A stretch of DNA of 64,000 nucleotides from Basidiobolus meristosporus CBS 931.73 (lineage: Eukaryota > Basidiobolomycota > Basidiobolomycetes > Basidiobolales > Basidiobolaceae). Position 1 is the first letter of the stretch. The number at the start of each line of letters is the position of its first letter. A model generated the notes under the pieces. That model did no database searches. It saw only the letters and a program-made list of their open reading frames with translations, and had not been told where the DNA came from. The translations under genes were made by a program, and so were the position numbers. This document shows positions 27,704 through 39,334 of this stretch, one piece after another. The stretch covers positions 1-64,000 of the forward strand of contig MCFE01000182.1 of NCBI GenBank assembly GCA_002104905.1. The letters run 5' to 3'.

Positions 27704-27893
27704 CCCTGAATGTTGAGAGTCGCAGCCCAGCCCTAGCCATCCATTAGAACAGAATGTATCATAAATTAATGTACTATTTCACTCACGATCATCAAAGCCA
27801 CAATTTCCCTCGATGAATCTTCGGATCGCTCCCCAATAAGAAGCGAAATCAGTGGAAATAAAATTTTGATATGGTCAAGGATACAACGGTCAA

Positions 27894-29625
27894 ATGAACT
27901 CGCGCGTTTTCCCAATCATGTTTCAATCGACACTGTTCGCACACACAAAAAGGTGGTCGGGTGGCTTCCTACGATGCGGCGGAGGGGAGCTGCCAAGGGT
28001 ACGCAGATACGGCACTCTCAACTTGGACGCCCCACTCCGCGACAAAACAATCAAGGGTATCTTGCTGAGCAATCAAGTTGGCAACCAAGTCAAGGTCAAT
28101 GGCTGGGTTAGAACCGTGCGTAAGCAAAAACAAATCGCCTTTGCGGAGGTTTCGGACGGCTCTTCTCTTAAAGGGATTCAGGCCATTTTACCAAGCGAAC
28201 AGGCAAAAGGGTGGGTAGAGAACCGGCCACAGTAGTTGTAGGTGAAGGCTAATTCCCCGCCATTTCTCTTCTCTATTCTCTAGCCTGATATCTGGAACCT
28301 GTGTGCAGCTGAAAGGCGTACTCGTGGAGAGCCCCGGGAAGGAGCAAGAGAAGGAGCTCCAGGTGGAGGAGATTCAAATCATCGGCTCCTGCGACGAGGT
28401 CAGTGGAAAGCCATTCACCGGTGCAAGTACGGCTGGAAACATACTTTTACTCATACCACCCCACCCTCCAACAGTCCTACCCCCTCCAAAAGAAGAGACA
28501 TACTTTCGAGTTTCTACGTGAGTTGCCTCACCTACGCACCAGAACCAAAACCATGAACTCCGTGCTGAGACTCCGGAATTCGGCCATTCTTGGCTTCCAA
28601 AATTTCTTCCAAGTATGAGCCCAGATCATCCTCGCCATCCCACCCCACCCCTTGCCCTAACCCGAGAGCTTCCCTTCGTGTAGTCACAGGATTGCCTACA
28701 AGTACACACACCCATCATCACTTCACACGACTGTGAAGGCGGCGGCGAGGTGTTCAAGGTCAGCGGGAATCGGTCCCATCCTGACCGGGTCCACAAGCCC
28801 ACGTCGCCGGCGCCCTCCGAATTCTTCGATCACCCAGCATATCTGACGGTATCTGGACAGCTGCATTTGGAGATTATGGCATGCGCCATGTCCAGAGTGT
28901 ACACCATCAACCCTGCGTTCCGGGCTGAGGAATCCCTGACCTCCAGACATCTGTCGGAGTTCTGGATGCTGGAGGCAGAGATCGCCTTTCTCGACGGGTT
29001 GGACGAGTTGCTGGACTTCACCGAAGCGTGCATCCGACAAACCACCAAATACATCGCCGACCACTCCAGCGATGATCTGGACTTCTTCAACCAATGGGTC
29101 AACAAAGGGGTCCGCGCCCGCGTCGACCACGTGCTATCCAAGGACTTCGTCCGGATGACCTACACCGAGGCGGTGGAGATCTTGCAGAAGTCCAAGGTGC
29201 CCTTCCAATTCGAGCCGAAGTGGGGCCATGGATTGCAGAGCGAGCACGAGAAATGGCTGGCTGGCGAGTACTGCAACGGGCCGGTGTTCGTAACTGACTA
29301 CCCGAAGGAGCTGAAGCCGTTCTACATGCGAGTCAACCCGGACGGAAAGACCGTCAGCTGCGTGGATCTCCTAGTGCCGGGCGTGGGCGAGCTCATCGGT
29401 GGCAGCATGAGGGAGGAGCGATACGACCAACTGCACCAACAGCTGACCGACTGTAACCTGAGTCCGGAGGAGTATCAGTGGTATCTGGACCTCAGGAAGT
29501 ACGGCACCGTGCCTCACGGTGGCTTTGGCGTTGGGTTCGAGAGATACATCCAATACATCACCGGCATGGAGAGCATCAGAGACCTGATACCCCACCCGAG
29601 ATACGTTGGCCACTGCCGTCTCTAG
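27894..29625 (+). CDS. SLM5: Asparaginyl-tRNA synthetase, mitochondrial (4 exons)
   Basis: Exons 27894-28210, 28284-28398, 28475-28612 and 28684-29625 join to 1512 nt (503 aa); introns 71-76 bp. A class IIb synthetase that charges tRNA-Asn. The N-terminal ~35 residues are basic and hydroxylated ([19 protein letters not shown]), fitting a mitochondrial presequence. Next is the anticodon-binding OB fold ([19 protein letters not shown]), [20 protein letters not shown], motif 1 region [12 protein letters not shown], motif 2 [19 protein letters not shown] and motif 3 [16 protein letters not shown]. The C-terminus [11 protein letters not shown] lacks the usual P-R-x-P ending (FPR..), but the frame is otherwise intact. 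The first part of exon 1 also has an in-frame ATG nine codons in. Confidence 0.9.
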
Positions 29626-29841
29626 GGGGGTGGAAACCATCGAAGCTTGCTTGTTTTCCTTTATTATAAGAATTTTACAGATAAAGTTGAGGGTTGCACT
29701 CAGGATTCATTATAGTGATAGCGGTGCACTACCGAAAATATCAAAACCTAATATGCGGTACAGGGCCCCCAAGGTGGTAGTTCCAGAGAGTTCATCTAAG
29801 TCAATGGAGCCCGAACCTTCGGTCGGCTCGCTTGGGCTTCT

Positions 29842-30546
29842 CTAGCGTCTGCCACGACCACCACCACGAGTACCACGGCCACGGCCACGTCCACGTGCAG
29901 CAACCGCGGGGGTGTCCCTCTTCTTTCCTTTAGCCTTGGGTGAATCGTCCACTAACAAAGTGTCCAAAGGCAGACTGTCGGGAAGGATGTAGTAGCGGAT
30001 GTTGTTTCCACGGATGCTCAACGAGTCCAAGTTGACTGGATCCTTGTTCTTGACCGTCATCTTGACGGTTTTCAAGTGTGTATTCATGCTCATGTCAACT
30101 CCTAGAAACGAAATCAACTTCATTAGCGGTTCAAGGTGCCGGGACAGCCGTCGGAGAAGGGCTTACCAGAGATGGTTCCGTGCACCACCGTGCCGTTCTT
30201 CAGCTCTATGGTAACCGTCTCGTTACTGAGCTTCATCAAAAACCTAAACAATAGAGAAACCCAGTTAGCTTCCCGGTTGATGGTGCGAAAGGGAATCCGT
30301 GGTGCGTGGTGCGACTACTGGAGGTTCGGGTGAGGGGGAGGGTGGGCTTGGGTGGTGTCACTGGGATGTTTGGGTTGAAACACGTCGAAATGCTATCTGG
30401 GTTTCTGTGGATCGCGTCATAGAGAACGTACAAAGTTCCTTGGCAATCAAGCCTACACACCTCCTAATAGCCCCCTCACCAACTCAAGTAGGGATACACG
30501 ATGGTAGTGGCAACACTGGAAGGTACACAAACCTCACTAATTTCAT
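29842..30546 (-). CDS. SMD1: Small nuclear ribonucleoprotein Sm D1 (3 exons)
   Basis: Exons, in transcription order, 30546-30533 (14 nt, MKLVR), 30243-30167 and 30101-29842 join to 351 nt (116 aa; human Sm D1 is 119). Sm1 motif [20 protein letters not shown], then [16 protein letters not shown], Sm2 motif [14 protein letters not shown] and the LPLDTLLVD segment, ending in a RG-rich tail ([11 protein letters not shown]) that is a target for arginine methylation. Part of the Sm ring of U1, U2, U4 and U5 snRNPs. The tiny first exon is followed by a 289-bp intron, much longer than others in the window; the second intron is 65 bp. Confidence 0.92.
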
Positions 30547-30872
30547 TGCTTTTTTTCGCTACGTCCGGTGGAGCAAGGTCAGGGAGGGGATTTACGTGTC
30601 TACGGAAGAGAGAAGAGGGGGATCTCGAAAATTTTAACAAACTTTGCGCTGGCCCAACATTCGACGTAATCCCACTGGAATTAAGGAAAAAAAAAATCCA
30701 CTTTCGCTAAATCAAGTCGCATTCCACCGATCGAATCCAGCTGGGATGTAGGTTGGTTGGATTCGGATCAACCTGCACCCTACACAATAGTAGGGCTGCT
30801 TCCGGCTCCGATGGTTCCTGCATAAGCGAATCCACCTAAATCTCCGATTGCTCACCAATGCTAGGCGTCCAG

Positions 30873-30879
30873 TATAAAT
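30873..30879 (+). promoter_or_regulatory. TATA box of Ser/Thr-rich GPI protein gene
   Basis: TATAAAT, 67 bp upstream of the ATG at 30940. Confidence 0.5.
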
Positions 30880-30939
30880 GGCTCGAGGTCGAACCGAGAT
30901 TGAACCAGTCAATCTTCTCTCCTCCAATACAAATACAAC

Positions 30940-31392
30940 ATGCGTTTCTCCAGCGGCTTGGTCTTCCTCGGTTTGGTCTGGTGCGTTCTCTCCCAGGACT
31001 CCGTGAAGCCTAGTGACGAGTTGAGCGTACAGACATCCACCGATGTCTCGCTGCCTACCTCCTCCCTTGATGCCGAGAATGGCTCGAATTTGGCCTCGAG
31101 CACTAGTCTCGAATCCACCCCGACTGAATCCTCCATTCCCTCCACAGTGGAGAGTTCGACCGCCTCCAGCAGCCCATCCTCATCCTCATCAGCAGCCGTT
31201 GTAAACACTCCAACCACCACATCCACCGGCAGTAGTAAGGCCTCAACTCTCGCCACCTCTTCCACCCAATCTAGCCCCACAAAGCATTCAACTCCCATCC
31301 CCGTGGTGAACCGTAACAACGGAAACTCCCTTGGCGCCTTGACCATCCCTGGCGTCGTCATGATCGGGTTGGCCCTTCGCAATGCCATCTAG
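30940..31392 (+). CDS. Ser/Thr-rich GPI-anchored cell-surface protein
   Basis: A 150-residue protein with a signal peptide (MRFSSGLVFLGLVWCVLS), a 100-residue Ser/Thr/Pro-rich stretch likely to be O-mannosylated, and a C-terminal GPI-attachment signal: small residues NNGNS (omega region), then the hydrophobic end LGALTIPGVVMIGLALRNAI. It probably sits in the plasma membrane or cell wall. No named family recognised. Transcribed divergently from SMD1 with about 390 bp between the two ATGs. Confidence 0.75.
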   Translation: MRFSSGLVFLGLVWCVLSQDSVKPSDELSVQTSTDVSLPTSSLDAENGSNLASSTSLESTPTESSIPSTVESSTASSSPSSSSSAAVVNTPTTTSTGSSKASTLATSSTQSSPTKHSTPIPVVNRNNGNSLGALTIPGVVMIGLALRNAI

Positions 31393-32164
31393 GCGAGTTA
31401 GACCACCTACTAATCACCCAAGAATCACCACCTAATCCCCCAAGAAATATCCCTCGAATACCCGCTCGGAATGTCTTGAGCACCATCTTGACAATATCAT
31501 TACAACAAATAGAATATCCAGAATAAACCTCATTATATCGGTAGACAATCCCTGGCTCCTGACCCCACCTTGCTTTCCCCTCACTTGCTGCGACCGTCCA
31601 AAATGCTACGATGGGTGTTTTGGGCTTTTGACCGGGTGATACGTATGTGAATCGCCATGGCTCCCTCTCTTGACCTAACCTTTCCTTTCAGAGTCACTTG
31701 GCTCTTCCGTCGCGGTAAACTGGGACCTGCTCGAGATCCCTTGTTCATTTGGCCTCAGATATCTATCCAGGTGTTTCCTTGCTGGTCCACCAACTAACAG
31801 CTTCTAGACAACGGCATTAATATCTTCTTTATTCATATAGTGACACAGAGTATCAAGCTCCAGGCGTGGGGTGGCTGGTTACTACTCTACGACTGCGACC
31901 TCCACTGTACACTAGATATTATGCACCCAGGCTGTCCTCTTGAGAGTTGCGGTGGCAGTGGGGAAGATTTGGAAGTACATATACAGCCTCTCCGGGAGAT
32001 GTAGAGTGATATAGAACGAACACTCAAAATACCATGCCTACGGTAAATCAATATTGCACTTAGCCACGACTTAATGATCGCCGAAGATTGCAAGTTCCAA
32101 CTTGTTGAGTCGTCTCGTTGGTAAATAGCATTGCTGATGTATGTAAATCACTGAGGGATTATAG
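31393..32164. other. Gene-poor boundary between gene island and transposon block
   Basis: No ORF or RNA gene supported. The sequence is of mixed composition and marks the shift from CG-containing to CG-poor DNA. Confidence 0.4.
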
Positions 32165-32407
32165 GTGGTTACACTCTACGATGTTGTAGCCCATTATGTT
32201 GACCAACAAATTGCCGCACATTACGGGCTTTTGCCTGACGGATGTCAGGAAACTCTACACTTGCTTAACTGCTGGTTTGCTGGCAGTTTTCCCACAGCTG
32301 ATACGTATCCAGATGTCCTTCAGCCCTTCAAGAGTCTTTTATACAGCAGTGGATCCATTAACTCGGCTTTGGATTTTATGTATGCTCATAGCTTTACTAC
32401 CATCTAG
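32165..32407 (+). other. Unrecognised open frame (80 codons)
   Basis: Reads MVTLYDVVAHYVDQQIAAHY and continues to LDFMYAHSFTTI; sense continues past the stop at 32405 as IPKLPEPPGYLPPH before another stop. It may be a decayed gene or transposon remnant. No family recognised. Confidence 0.2.
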
Positions 32408-32663
32408 ATTCCCAAGCTACCAGAACCTCCTGGATACCTACCACCCCATTGAATATTCAAGATTGGGGTTTACAAGGATTTTTCTGGTGGTATTGATGGT
32501 TGTGATTACCTGGCTTACATCACGCTACTAACACACCTTACAACTCTGTTCAGCTTATTGACAAATTGTGATTTATTCACCTGGGACTTATTGCGCAAGA
32601 TATCAGCATATTCTCCAAATCCACAAAGTCCTGTACATTGAGCAGGTATCAGCAGCACCTTTT

Positions 32664-32960
32664 TGTTGTAGCATCTTGATCTCACCTAAATATTCCCTTA
32701 ATTCAGTCAGTTAGATCATATTCTGCAGATCTTCAAGAATTCTGCCCAAATCCCTAGTTGGGACTCACCAGGAATATTTCACCAAAATATCAGGTGCTCA
32801 GAAAATCATAAGTCTCAATGCTGTTCACAGCACTCCAAACTTTGCACAAATGCTCTTAAGACCATTTTGATTGGATTACATATGATTGTCATATTGTGAC
32901 CATGTGAAAGTATAAACACCTCTGTGACATTCAGTTAACTCACTCTATGCAGAATAACTG
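32664..32960 (+). mobile_element. Degraded solo copia family A LTR
   Basis: Begins TGTTGTAGCAT and follows the family A LTR (CTCACCTAAATATTC, TTTCACCAAAATATCAGG, CCAAACTTTGCACA, GTGAAAGTATAAACACC) with many differences. No internal region attached. Confidence 0.55.
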
Positions 32961-32974
32961 AGATGATTCAGTCA

Positions 32975-33171
32975 GAAAGCCATCACAAAATTCAAATCCT
33001 GCAACCAAGAGGTATTGATGCCATCAGGACATCATGCAAACACCATTGGAAAAAAATGCACTTCTGATCTTACCAAAAACTTGATCAAGATTTTCATCTC
33101 AATGGTTCTTAAGTTGCTTCAGATTGGTCAGCTGCCATTTTTCTCACTTCCTGATCTTGGATACTGAATTA
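32975..33171. repeat. ~200-bp repeat, copy 1 (flanks copia relic)
   Basis: Resembles 34640-34845 (shared pattern: GCCATCACAAA.TT.AA, AAGAGGTA.TGAT, CATCAGGACA). The two copies bracket the copia relic at 33172-34634 in direct orientation. Confidence 0.45.
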
Positions 33172-34634
33172 TGTTGTAAGAGTCTTGGGGATATTGGAAG
33201 TGACTGGGAGAACAACTAAATTATATGGCTTTCACTTAATGATACATTGAATGTAAAGTAGTATTTATACTTTTGCATGATCTTGGCATATTAGGCATGT
33301 ATTATAGGCTTAACAAGTTCCCAAGCATATGTGTGCAAGGTTTGGGGCTGTTTGGACAACAATGAGAATATTCATGTTCTGGGTACCTGATATTCTGGTG
33401 AGAATAGTCCAAGTATATCCTGACAAGGATTTGGTCACTATTCCCTAAGATTAGTAAGTAATGAGCCTAGTGATTAAGTTAGGTGAGTATTTTGGTGGAA
33501 TTACAAATACTTACAACACTCCCACTCTACTAAATGTTCATACTGACTAGTCCTAATTTGAACCCAAGATATTCAGACTTGTCTCTAGCTAATGGCCTGG
33601 TAAATATGTCTGCAATCATTTTTTCTGTAAGAGAGTAAATCAAGTTAACTAAATTATGCTCTATAGCTTCATGTATGAAACAATGTCTAATATTTATGTG
33701 CTTAGTTCTAGCATGAATAGATGGATTTCTACCCAATTGTATGCATCCTTGATTATTTTGAAAAAAGTAATAGGTGTTTAGCAACATAGGCCTAAATCTG
33801 TAAAATGCTTTCTTAACCACATTGCTTCTTTGGTAGCTTCACAGGTTGCCATCTACCCTACCTCTGTGGTGCAAAGTGCTACAGTTGGTAGCTTTCTTGA
33901 ATTCAATGAAATTGCCCCTTTACAATGGAAAAAGGTATATCCTGTGGTGGATCTTCTGTCTTCTAAATTCTGTCCCTAATCAGCATCAGAGTGTCCTACA
34001 CAATCTTGTTCTGAGTCATTATAGGTGTACCTTAAGCAGATATCAGTAATTCCTTCTAGGTATATAAGAGTCCACTTAACTGCTGCAATATGATCTGATC
34101 AATAGTTCTTATTATGCTGGCTGACAACTCTCACTGAATATGAGATATCTGGATGTGTTCCAAGCATAGTATACATCATACTGGCAACCAACAGTTGATA
34201 AGGAAAGTCAGGGCTTTCAGATGGCACCAAGCTCTCTTGATTTGGCTAAGTTTTGACCAAGCTAAGGTTTGTCTCCATTTGGGCAGCTGCTGGTTTACAG
34301 TCTTCCATTTGATACTTCTTTAGTATTTCTTGTATATACTTGGATTAGCTTAGGGTGATAGTCTGGGTACTTCTGTCTATGCAGAACTTTATCCCTAAGT
34401 GGTAACTGAGTTCTCCTAGATTAGATATCTTGAGTTCTTCAGATAGGCTGGATTTAGTCTCTTCCAATGTTTCTAGGTCATTGGCACCTATAGTAAGATC
34501 ATGGACATATAGAGCCAATAAAACTGGATTTGCTCCATCTGGCTTATATTATATTCTACAGTCAGCATTACTCCTCTTGAAACTCAAAGATTCCAAATGA
34601 GAATCTATCTTGCAATACCAGGCTCTTAATTATC
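33172..34634 (-). mobile_element. Truncated copia family A element (LTR + 3' pol)
   Basis: A 347-bp LTR (33172-33518, TGTTGTAAGAG...TTACAACA) is followed on the minus strand by the end of pol: RNase H with NNQGCIQLGRNPSIHARTKH, then reverse transcriptase sense to about 34.6 kb (LYVHD-type region, KCKLDSHLESLSF-like). The rest of pol, gag and the other LTR are missing. Stops and frameshifts throughout; inactive. Confidence 0.75.
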
Positions 34635-34639
34635 AAGAT

Positions 34640-34845
34640 GATCCCATCAAAGGCCGTCACAAAGTTAAAGTCCCATGACTAAGAGGTACTGATCCTGTCA
34701 GGACACTGTCCAGAGACTGTTGAAAAATAATTGCTACCCAGATTTCACAAAAAATTTAGTCAAAATTTTTCATCACAACAATCTATAAGTGGCTTTTGAC
34801 TGGTTCCCTGCTAATTTGCTTACTTTGTGATCCCAGACACTCTAT
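34640..34845. repeat. ~200-bp repeat, copy 2
   Basis: Direct repeat partner of 32975-33171 on the other side of the copia relic; probably the remains of an older element or a host duplication. Confidence 0.4.
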
Positions 34846-35963
34846 TGCCTCCTACATTTGTGTGCATTGATGGGCTATTGCCTCTTTTTCACACTCCTTA
34901 CTTCCTGACTCAACTGTTTCTCTTACTTTTCATGCGTACAAATTGACTTATTTCCATTGAAACTTCAGTTGTACCTCAATTGCCAATTGTATTGACCTAT
35001 GCAAGTACCTATACCCTACACTAACATTATGCCCAACCCCACACTCAACAAGTAACTCCATCAAGATCCACCACTCAATATGTATTTCTGCTGTAACACT
35101 CTTGTTCCACAACTTTGGCAGGAACCCAATAGCTTTATGCCACTGCTCATTCATTGGTTCCCACATGTCCTGGCCTTCAGCCTGCACTGCAAGGTCTAGC
35201 ACCTCATCTGCCAGTCTTTGCAATAAATCCTTGCAATATTCCAGTGCGTTTTCTTGAGCACTGCTCTTGAAGAAGTGCTGCAACCTCTTGGTGTGCCTAT
35301 TAATGTTCCAAAATTTCACTGAAGGCATTGTGATAGTCTTCAAAATTTCACTGAAGGCATTGTGATAGTCTTTCAAGCTCTTAACATTGTAGCCTTGTCT
35401 GTCAGTGGGATCTCCACTCTGTTAACAATAGAGGATGTGGAGGCTGTGGTGGACAAGTTGCCTTTTTCAGCAAACTCATCTACCTTGCTGGAGTGCAGCT
35501 CAACTGGCTGCACTTCCAACTCTTGTGAAAGCAGCTGCCTTCTTGTTGGTAATTCTTCTTGGCTATTATGGGATTCAGTCTGTTCCTGGCTTGCAGCATT
35601 AATTGGCTAGAACTACAGTTTTTTTTGCATGCCTCCCAGTCTCAGGCTTGGGTAGACATTTCTCCCTTTACCTTTTCCTTTATCACTGCCAGGTCTTTCA
35701 CTACCACTTTGTCTGAGAGCTTCTTGTAAAGAACTATGTTTTCTCCAGGATAAATTCTGCTCTGATGCATCTGCTTAGGCCTGCTTGTCCCTTGCTGGCA
35801 CTTTTCTGGCAACCTGATGTTTCTTTCCCACTTGTCTTGAGCTCTCAACCAAAGTTGTGATGGGTGCCTGTAAAAGCAGCTGGTTTTTATCATTGCCAGG
35901 TCCTTCACTGCTACTTTGACTGGGTGCTTTTTGAGTGGTACAGCACTTTTTCCTTGATAAATA
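34846..35963 (-). mobile_element. Transposon accessory-ORF relics
   Basis: Minus-strand open segments 35376-34948 (ending AIEVQLKFQWK) and 35908-35642 (VVKDLAVIKEKVKGEMST) with many stops; the second resembles the relic at 3950-4310. Function unknown; position and repetition suggest a transposon gene. Confidence 0.4.
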
Positions 35964-36105
35964 GACTTGTTCTGTTAGATAGTGCCACATAGTACCAGCC
36001 TGTTTATAGTGCTGGATTGATCTGGCACTATCTGGCACTATAATTTCTACCATCATGCCAGTGGTAGGTTAAAGTTACTGGTAATTTTACTCAATTTTAC
36101 TTATG

Positions 36106-37017
36106 TTGCTCAGAGTAGTGCTTTCCTTGCTTTATTTACTCTTCATAATGCTCCAGACACATTTCTCTCAGTGGATGTCTTCTTGTATGAATATACTGTG
36201 CATTGATAAGTATCTTAACTATTTTACCTATTCTGCTATTCTCTCCTATATATGACTTTCCTCTGTATTTACCTACCATTATGCTGAATCTCTTTGGATA
36301 TCCAAATGTATGCTCTACCCTCCCTCTGAAATGATTAAATATCTCATTGTGGAGCTTCTACTTCCTGCTACGCACACCATTCCTTGGCTTCCTATAAGCT
36401 GTAATACATCCTAATCTCTGACAATCCTCTCCTATATAGGCTAAGTCTGCCATACATTTCTCCCCTCTACTGAATTCTGGATGATTCTCTACCCAGAGTG
36501 CTTTGTCATGCCTACTTCCAACATATGGCCCACTTATCCAGATGTTACCCTCAATGTCAGAGAGTGCTTGAAACTTCACACAGTGTGCCTTGTACTTGAC
36601 AGAATAAAAGTGCCTCTGCCCTCTAGACGGTATGTTAATCCTGATTGGGAAGGTATCCAAAATACTCCTTATATGGAACCTGTTGCTGAACACTCTGGGA
36701 TATGGAAGTCTATTGGAGCTTCTAAACCTATTACTCCAAGCTTGCTCTAAATGATTCATACCCTCTGCAAGGTGGTTCTCCATTGCTGTCAGCTAAGAAT
36801 GAAAGCCTCTAGGACTTTTGTTGCCATAGATGGTGGGATGAAACCTTGTAGGGCAATAGTTCTTGTAATAGCAGAGAAGCTTAACAAGGGATCTCCTTGA
36901 GCAGACTGGGGTAGATGGACCACAGTACTTGGTATAGATCTTCTCTAGTGTGTCAAAAGAAAATCCAGTGGTAGTGATAGGATTGATGAGAAAAGACCAT
37001 TTAGCTGAGTAAGTCAT
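36106..37017 (-). pseudogene. Harbinger DDE transposase, broken
   Basis: Sense in order: TYSAKWSFLINPITTTGFSF, then GQRHFYSVKYKAHCVKFQA, then GNIWISGPYVGSRHDKALW (second catalytic Asp in RHD), ADLAYIGEDCQRLGC, and a C-terminus HPLREMCLEHYEE reading out to ~36106. This is the DDE_Tnp_4 (PIF/Harbinger) fold. A stop after GVRSRK and further shifts break it. Confidence 0.7.
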
Positions 37018-37277
37018 ATTAAAATTGGGAAGGATTGCGCTGAGATGATTTGATTCAATTTGGCACCATCAGCTTTATTTATCTGATTTTCCATCCATTT
37101 TGATCAAATCTCCATCAATTGCCATGTATCCCATCATTATGTTGCAAAAATCATCCTCATACAATGACTGGGTATTTTTATTGATGTTTTACTCACAAGT
37201 CTATAATCAAATAGGAAATCTGCAATTGATGTGATCTGATCCATGTTAATGCAATCCAAGATGCATTATGCATCATA

Positions 37278-38008
37278 GACTTGTTCTGTTGGATGGTGCC
37301 ACATTGAGCCATGAGTGCCAAATGATGCCATAGTGTGCCAGGGAGGCCAAATGAGTCTATACTTGGCCACAAAGTGTGAAACATAGCTATGCTTCTTCAT
37401 GCCAAGCTACCCCTGTGTTTCACCCATTGTGTTGAAGAAAATCCATTTTTTGACCTTTTTTTTAGGTCAATGTTGTGCAGGATGTGTGAGAGCACAGAAG
37501 AACTGAAGAAATGTATCAGGTACTCAATACCCATGGCACTCTGAATCTAGCTCCTGTGGCTTGGAACATGTCACAAAAATGCATGGCACTATCTTGGTCC
37601 ACTGGTACTGTCTGGCACTATAAGTGCTTTGTATAGATCTGACTTTAGGGCTAATAATTAAATATTGTGTCAGACAGCACCAGTGGACCAAGATAGTGCC
37701 ATGCATTTTTGTGACATGTTTCAAGCCACAGGAGCTAGATTCCAAGTGCCATGGGTATTGTGTACCTGATGCATGTCTTCAGCTCTTCTGTGCTCTTACA
37801 CATCCTGCACAACATTGGTCCTCAAAAAAATGTCACAAAATGGATTTTCTCCTGCATCATGGATGAAACACTGGGGCTGCTTTGCATGAAGATGCAGAGA
37901 TATGTTTTACACTCTGTGGCCAAGTATAGGCTCACCTGGCCTCTCTGGCACACTATGGCATCATTTGGCACTCATGGCTCAATGTGGCACTATCCAATGG
38001 AACAAGTC
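37278..38008. mobile_element. 731-bp fold-back (long inverted repeat) MITE
   Basis: The two halves are inverted copies of each other meeting near 37645: both strands encode the same nonsense peptide (QWTKIVPCIFVTC). Termini GACTTGTTC...GAACAAGTC and the next ~16 bases match the Harbinger end at 35964, so it is probably a Harbinger-mobilised derivative. It lies inside Harbinger copy 1; copy 2 has an uninterrupted sequence at the same place. Flanks are TA-rich (ATA left, TAA right). Confidence 0.75.
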
Positions 38009-38014
38009 TAATAT

Positions 38015-39334
38015 TTGGAAAATTCAACAATCACATTAGTTTTCATATATATCTCATGTAAGACCAGGTTGATGCCAATACACCACTGTATAAGTATCCA
38101 AATCCATCACTATGGTCCCTATACCAAGTCTCAACTCATCTTTAGCTTAACCCAGACAAAACCCATCCCCCAGCTCACAAGCGCAGTCTGGACCAAAAAG
38201 GCAATGTCAGATCTGTTTGAGTTCTTGCCAAATGATTTCAGTATGGCCCAAGTGTCTATGAAGAGCCTTCATACAGATATTTGGGCACTACTCATTAATC
38301 TAGCAGAACTTGATACCTCAGAGAGTCAACAGAGATGGAAGAACCAAAGTAGAAAGCTGTGGCATGAGTTCTACATCAAGATGCCAGCAGATATATGTAA
38401 GAAAATATATCACAAGACAAGTGTTGAAAGCAAGAATGAGCTGAGAGTGAGGGGATTTGATAAGAAAGTTGCGCAGGAACAATTTTGCACATAATTTGCA
38501 CAATACAGGCTGGATGCGTCTGTGTGTGCCTTGACTTTGGGAACCAAAGAGATTTTGAATGAGTTTTTGCCTCAAATGACTAATTTATTACATGATATAT
38601 TAGAAGAGCTAAGTGGCTTCCAAGAGCAATATATACAGGACTCATCCAGGCAACAGTTGCAAAGTATTAGACAGAGGGTAAGTGAATACCTTGAGGAATC
38701 AGAAGGTGAGCTTCAAGAGGAGGAATACAGACTGCAAGCAACATTGTCTAGATTGCACCAGCATGCCTTGCTGGATTCCTTACCATCCCTTGCAGCTTCA
38801 GAGCGCAAGCACACATCAGTCCAAGCTATGCCAACACCCTTCACAAGAGTGCCCTGCATTGACTCAATGCGTATTGGGTCAACGCATGCACTTCAGAGCA
38901 AAACCACCAGAACCTGCCAAACTGCTCAAAAAGGCACAAGTCCATTGGAGCGGGCCAAGTTGCATCAACAAGCGGCATCACATTGAACTCAGCCAAGGGC
39001 CATGCCAGTGCATCAAGTTGTGTCTGCGCATGCCATTACACCTGACCATCAGCAAGTTTCTTCTGGTGAACTGACAGATGATGACCCATATGAAGTGCCT
39101 CCACCACCAGAGCCTTTGGCAAGTAAAAGAGCACATCAGTACGTAGCACTGCAGGCTGACTCAGTTGCATCATCTGGAGCAATTCAGCATGGCCAAGCTG
39201 CAGCATTGCACTCATCAACTAGGAGGCAAAATACTGACTACAAATACACAAGTAGCCAAGAAGATAGCAAACAAGAATGTAGTTTAGGTGTGCAAAGTGA
39301 ATCACTACCAAATGCTTTAGTAGTATCCCTGTGA
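38015..39334 (+). pseudogene. Harbinger accessory ORF, broken
   Basis: Sense from about 38160 (TSAVWTKKAMSDLFEFLPND, then QQRWKNQSRKLWHEFYIKM) through GTKEILNEFLPQM, a Gln/Glu-rich helical stretch and a proline-rich PPPPEPLASKRAHQY region. Stops at 38492 and 38984 and shifts between them. Position suggests the second Harbinger protein (normally Myb-like DNA binding), but I see no clear Myb/SANT signature. Confidence 0.5.

Noticed and set aside
28723..29640. Minus-strand ORFs of 89-135 codons
   Set aside because: Antisense shadows of the large fourth exon of the asparaginyl-tRNA synthetase gene.
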